Shown here: positions 61,680-64,000 of the stretch, in pieces
How positions within the stretch are numbered: the stretch's first letter is position 1
Layout of the letters: every line of letters begins with the position of its first letter
Assembly (NCBI RefSeq): GCF_029867415.1
Contig: NC_081183.1
Coordinates: 55,316,336-55,380,335 of the forward strand
Origin: Vicia villosa
Taxonomy: Eukaryota; Streptophyta; Magnoliopsida; Fabales; Fabaceae
Length of the DNA: 64,000 nt
Direction of reading: 5' to 3'
Notes under the pieces: generated by a model
What the model was told of the DNA's origin: nothing
Seen by the model: only the letters and a program-made list of their open reading frames with translations
The model's database searches: none
Position numbers and translations under genes: made by a program

Positions 61680-62395
61680 TCTAAATCCTCAAGAACAATG
61701 TTAATCATCTGGTAGTTTTTTCCATTCTTTGGAGTTTGTTTGATGTTGTCCTTTTCCACAATATGTGGAATTACATCTGTTAAATTTAAGAAAAAAATTA
61801 CATATAAATTGAGCCAAATGAATTATAAAGTTTGTTTTTGTAAATTCATAAAAAAATGTGAAAGTAAATATAAAATAGTATATATACCAAGTAATTTATC
61901 ACCATTTGTAGCTGAGAGGATATATGAAAAAGCAACAAAATCTAAATGATTTGTTGGAATTTCATTCACAACTATGTTACTGCACTTTGTAGCTCCCATA
62001 AAGTTCAATTTGAACTTGTGTGTTGTTGGTTTAAATTTTTATTTCAGTTTTGGCAACTAAGGCATTTTCAATTAAATAAGTAGAACCTTCCTTTAAGGAT
62101 TCTTGAAACTGTGTGATAAGTCTTTTCTTCACTGTAGCCTTAATGTTTCCATACTACAATGAAAAAAAGATGAAAATACAAAAAAAAAATCAATATAGAT
62201 TGTAAATATTATTATGAAATTAAAAATATAAAATATTTATACCTTTTCGTCAAGTAGAATCATCTCCAAACTGTTTGTTTCAGATGGATTTTTGAATTCA
62301 GGTTGAGTCCACATACAAATGAATCGAACCTTCAAATTCCAATCAATCTTTCCAGCGTGAATGTTATCAATGAAAGTAATTATAGGAAGTGCCAT
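61680..62395 (-). pseudogene. RPA70-like exons 1-3, array copy 10 (Lys codon retained, most diverged)
   Basis: Lys codon retained in exon 2 and frameshift shared. It has the most private differences (GTTGTTGGTTTAAAT in exon 2, GATTAAAC upstream of the ATG, several in the promoter). Confidence 0.82.
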
Positions 62396-62945
62396 TGATT
62401 AAACTATGGAAAAGAAGCTGAATATTGGAGAGATGAATTTATACCAATTTGGTGGAAGAGAACTGAATTTATACCAATCTGGAGGAGGAGGAGGAGTTAC
62501 GCATTAATAAAATGAGATTGTGAATTGTAACATGGGTTTATGATTTATAAAAAACGTGGGTTTATAATTTGGATATGGGGTTTTAAAACAAGTATCAAAG
62601 AACGTGGGTTTGTGATTTAAAAAATAAGAATGTATGGTTAGTTGACCTGGTAATGAAACATGGGTTTGAATTAATACGTTGGTGAAAGAAGTAGTTTTTT
62701 TAGGATTTATATTATTTAATATATTTAATATTTAATAATAATTAGTGTGTTTAATCTGTTTAAATCAACTAAAAAGTAGGAAACAATGAATGTAGTTTTT
62801 TTAGGGTTTATTTCATTAAATATATTTAATAAATTAATAATTAGTAATGAAACGTGGTGACAATGAAAGTTGTTTGAGAAAAACATATATACCATAAATT
62901 AATTTATGTAATTAAATATAATGATAAACTATTATTAAATCTTAC

Positions 62946-63042
62946 TCTAAATCCTCAAGAACAATGTTAATCATATGGTAGTTTTTTCCATTCTTTGGAG
63001 TTTGTTTGATGTTGTCCTTTTCCACAATATGTGGAATTACAT
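62946..63042 (-). pseudogene. RPA fragment, partial copy 11 (exon 3 only)
   Basis: Exon 3 with its splice borders, one private change (TCATATGG). The unit is cut in intron 2 by the LTR at 63091. Confidence 0.78.
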
Positions 63043-63090
63043 CTGTTAAATTTAAGAAAAAAATTACATATAAATTGAGCCAAATGAATT

Positions 63091-64000
63091 TGTTGGCTGG
63101 AGATTTCGTTTTAAGAAGTTGACCTTCGAAGGTTTTGAGTTTGAAGAGTGATGGTTACTGAAGACCATCTTTGAAGATTTAAAAATGGCTACTGATGGCC
63201 ATGCTTCAAGAAAGATGTCTATGTTTGAACGAAGGAGAGAAGTATTAAAGCTAGCACGAAAGACACTTTTGCCAAGACTTAGATATTTCGCGGAAAATTA
63301 CATGAAGTACTGAAGCTTAATTTGTTTCCGCATCATTTTCGAATATAGTTATATTGCCACGCGTCGAAAAGGACTCAAGCGGGAAGATTCGAATTGCGAA
63401 ACGGTTTTCGTAAACTGCACATCGACAGATGGCATCCCCAGAGTTATCGTGGATAACGTGGCATTAGATTATTGTACGACCGTTAGGGTCGAATTTAGTA
63501 TAAATAGGAGTCTTAATGATAGGATTTCGTGTGTTCATTTTGTACAAATTACTCACATATCGCTCAAGTATCAAGTGTTAAGAGAAAGAGTTCGCTGAGA
63601 AATGTACGTATGACACCACCAATTTGAATACATGTGTATTTACTTTTATCAAATGTCTTTTGTTTTCCTTACTTCTTTTTCTCTGTTTAAATTTTTACTT
63701 TCGAAGTAATTTAATTTTCATGCACGTTAACTTTCTTGCAATTTAACATTCTTGTACGTTAACTTTCTTGCAATTTACATTCTCGCAATTTACATGTTTT
63801 TCTTATTACGATTTATGCTTCGAAATTACACTAACTTATGCAACCAGCGTTATATCGAATGATTAATCATTTGAACATAAGTTTCTTGAAATCAAAACAA
63901 ACAGGTATGAACCAAATCACATCAATAAACCTTTTGTTTGACTATGTCCTAGGATCAATCTAGTCGATCCTGCGAGTAACCAAATCATATTTATTATAGT
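63091..64000 (+). mobile_element. 5' LTR of another retrotransposon (runs off window)
   Basis: Starts TGTTGGCTGGAGATTTCG exactly at the array break. TATA box at 63499-63507 (AGTATAAATAGG), transcript-leader-like text after it, then repeated TTTCTTGCAATTTA(A)CATTC units (63.73-63.80 kb). No gag reached. Superfamily not certain; Ty3-type is likely. Confidence 0.6.
63499..63507 (+). promoter_or_regulatory. TATA box of the right-hand LTR
   Basis: TATAAATAG about 410 bp into the LTR, a typical LTR promoter position. Confidence 0.6.

Larger units (their letters stand above)
49423..63090 (-). repeat. Tandem array, about 1267-bp unit, of a Helitron RPA 5' gene fragment
   Basis: Ten complete periods plus partial ends (unit starts spaced 1265-1271 bp). 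Each unit holds, on the minus strand, about 500 bp of promoter-like DNA, exons 1-3 of an RPA70-like gene and part of intron 3. Units are almost identical, differing by single bases, A-run length and a (GGA)n length. Both outer edges fall in intron 2 (CATATAAATTGAGCC). A 100-N gap makes the copy number a minimum. Units nearest the right edge diverge most. Confidence 0.95.

Noticed and set aside
50336..61949. Plus-strand 69-codon ORF (MMLSFSTICG…) repeated once per unit
   Set aside because: It runs antisense across exon 3, intron 2 and exon 2 of the RPA fragment; conserved only because the units are recent duplicates.
49423..63090. CRISPR-like or other spacer array
   Set aside because: Units are over 1.2 kb, nearly identical throughout, with no unique spacers, in a plant genome.

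Overview
This is eukaryotic, A/T-rich plant DNA and, as far as I can see, a pure nest of transposable elements with no intact host gene. SIRE/Maximus-type Copia elements, long Ogre-like LTRs that open with TGTTATACCCC or TGTCATACCC, tRNA-like modules and legume-style MITEs point to a legume, probably tribe Fabeae (pea, vetch, lentil, faba bean). The species is an inference. Layout: 1-6262 is most of a long plus-strand LTR whose start lies left of the window. About 6263-8681 is a related LTR on the minus strand, so the two form a large inverted repeat. Between them, 1.9-4.2 kb is packed with short hairpins that keep a constant loop while their stems change on both sides. 8682-9986 is unassigned. 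At 9987 begins, on the minus strand, the 3' end of a Helitron (terminal CTAG, 17-nt hairpin), followed by its broken Rep/helicase gene (10.27-13.76 kb) and weaker 5' exons up to about 16 kb. A 1.39-kb element with TTCGGAAATGCATTTCCGAA-type palindromes sits inside it. From 16.4 to 21.8 kb the Helitron non-coding DNA is broken up by a (TA)n tract, four MULE-like MITEs with exact 9-bp target duplications, two copies of a CCGG-rich element, and a 5'-truncated LINE. From 21.9 to 33.1 kb several insertions cluster around (TA)n: a 1.69-kb MULE-like element carrying a captured HAD-phosphatase gene, a fold-back MITE, and Copia element A (24086-32707, target duplication CCAAG) that splits this MITE. Just beyond, at 32973-33531, are the C-terminal exons of a Helitron-type RPA70-like gene. 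From 33.6 to 49.42 kb there are nested Ty3-type LTR pieces, a second Copia element B (40491-48160, target duplication CAAGA; pol deleted, extra 3' ORF present), and a tiny two-helix ORF. From 49.42 to 63.09 kb runs a tandem array, period about 1267 bp, of the first three exons plus promoter of the same RPA-like gene, containing a 100-N assembly gap. 63091-64000 is the start of another LTR. How the parts relate: all Helitron parts (3' end, Rep/Hel, RPA C-terminus, RPA N-terminal array) lie on the minus strand in the order expected for one plant Helitron. The simplest reading is a single old Helitron blown apart by later insertions and then locally amplified. Copia A keeps pol but has a stop in gag and no extra ORF; Copia B keeps gag and the extra ORF but has lost pol. 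They could in principle complement one another or share another copy's enzymes. All coding capacity seen is transposon-derived or captured, and most of it is visibly broken.
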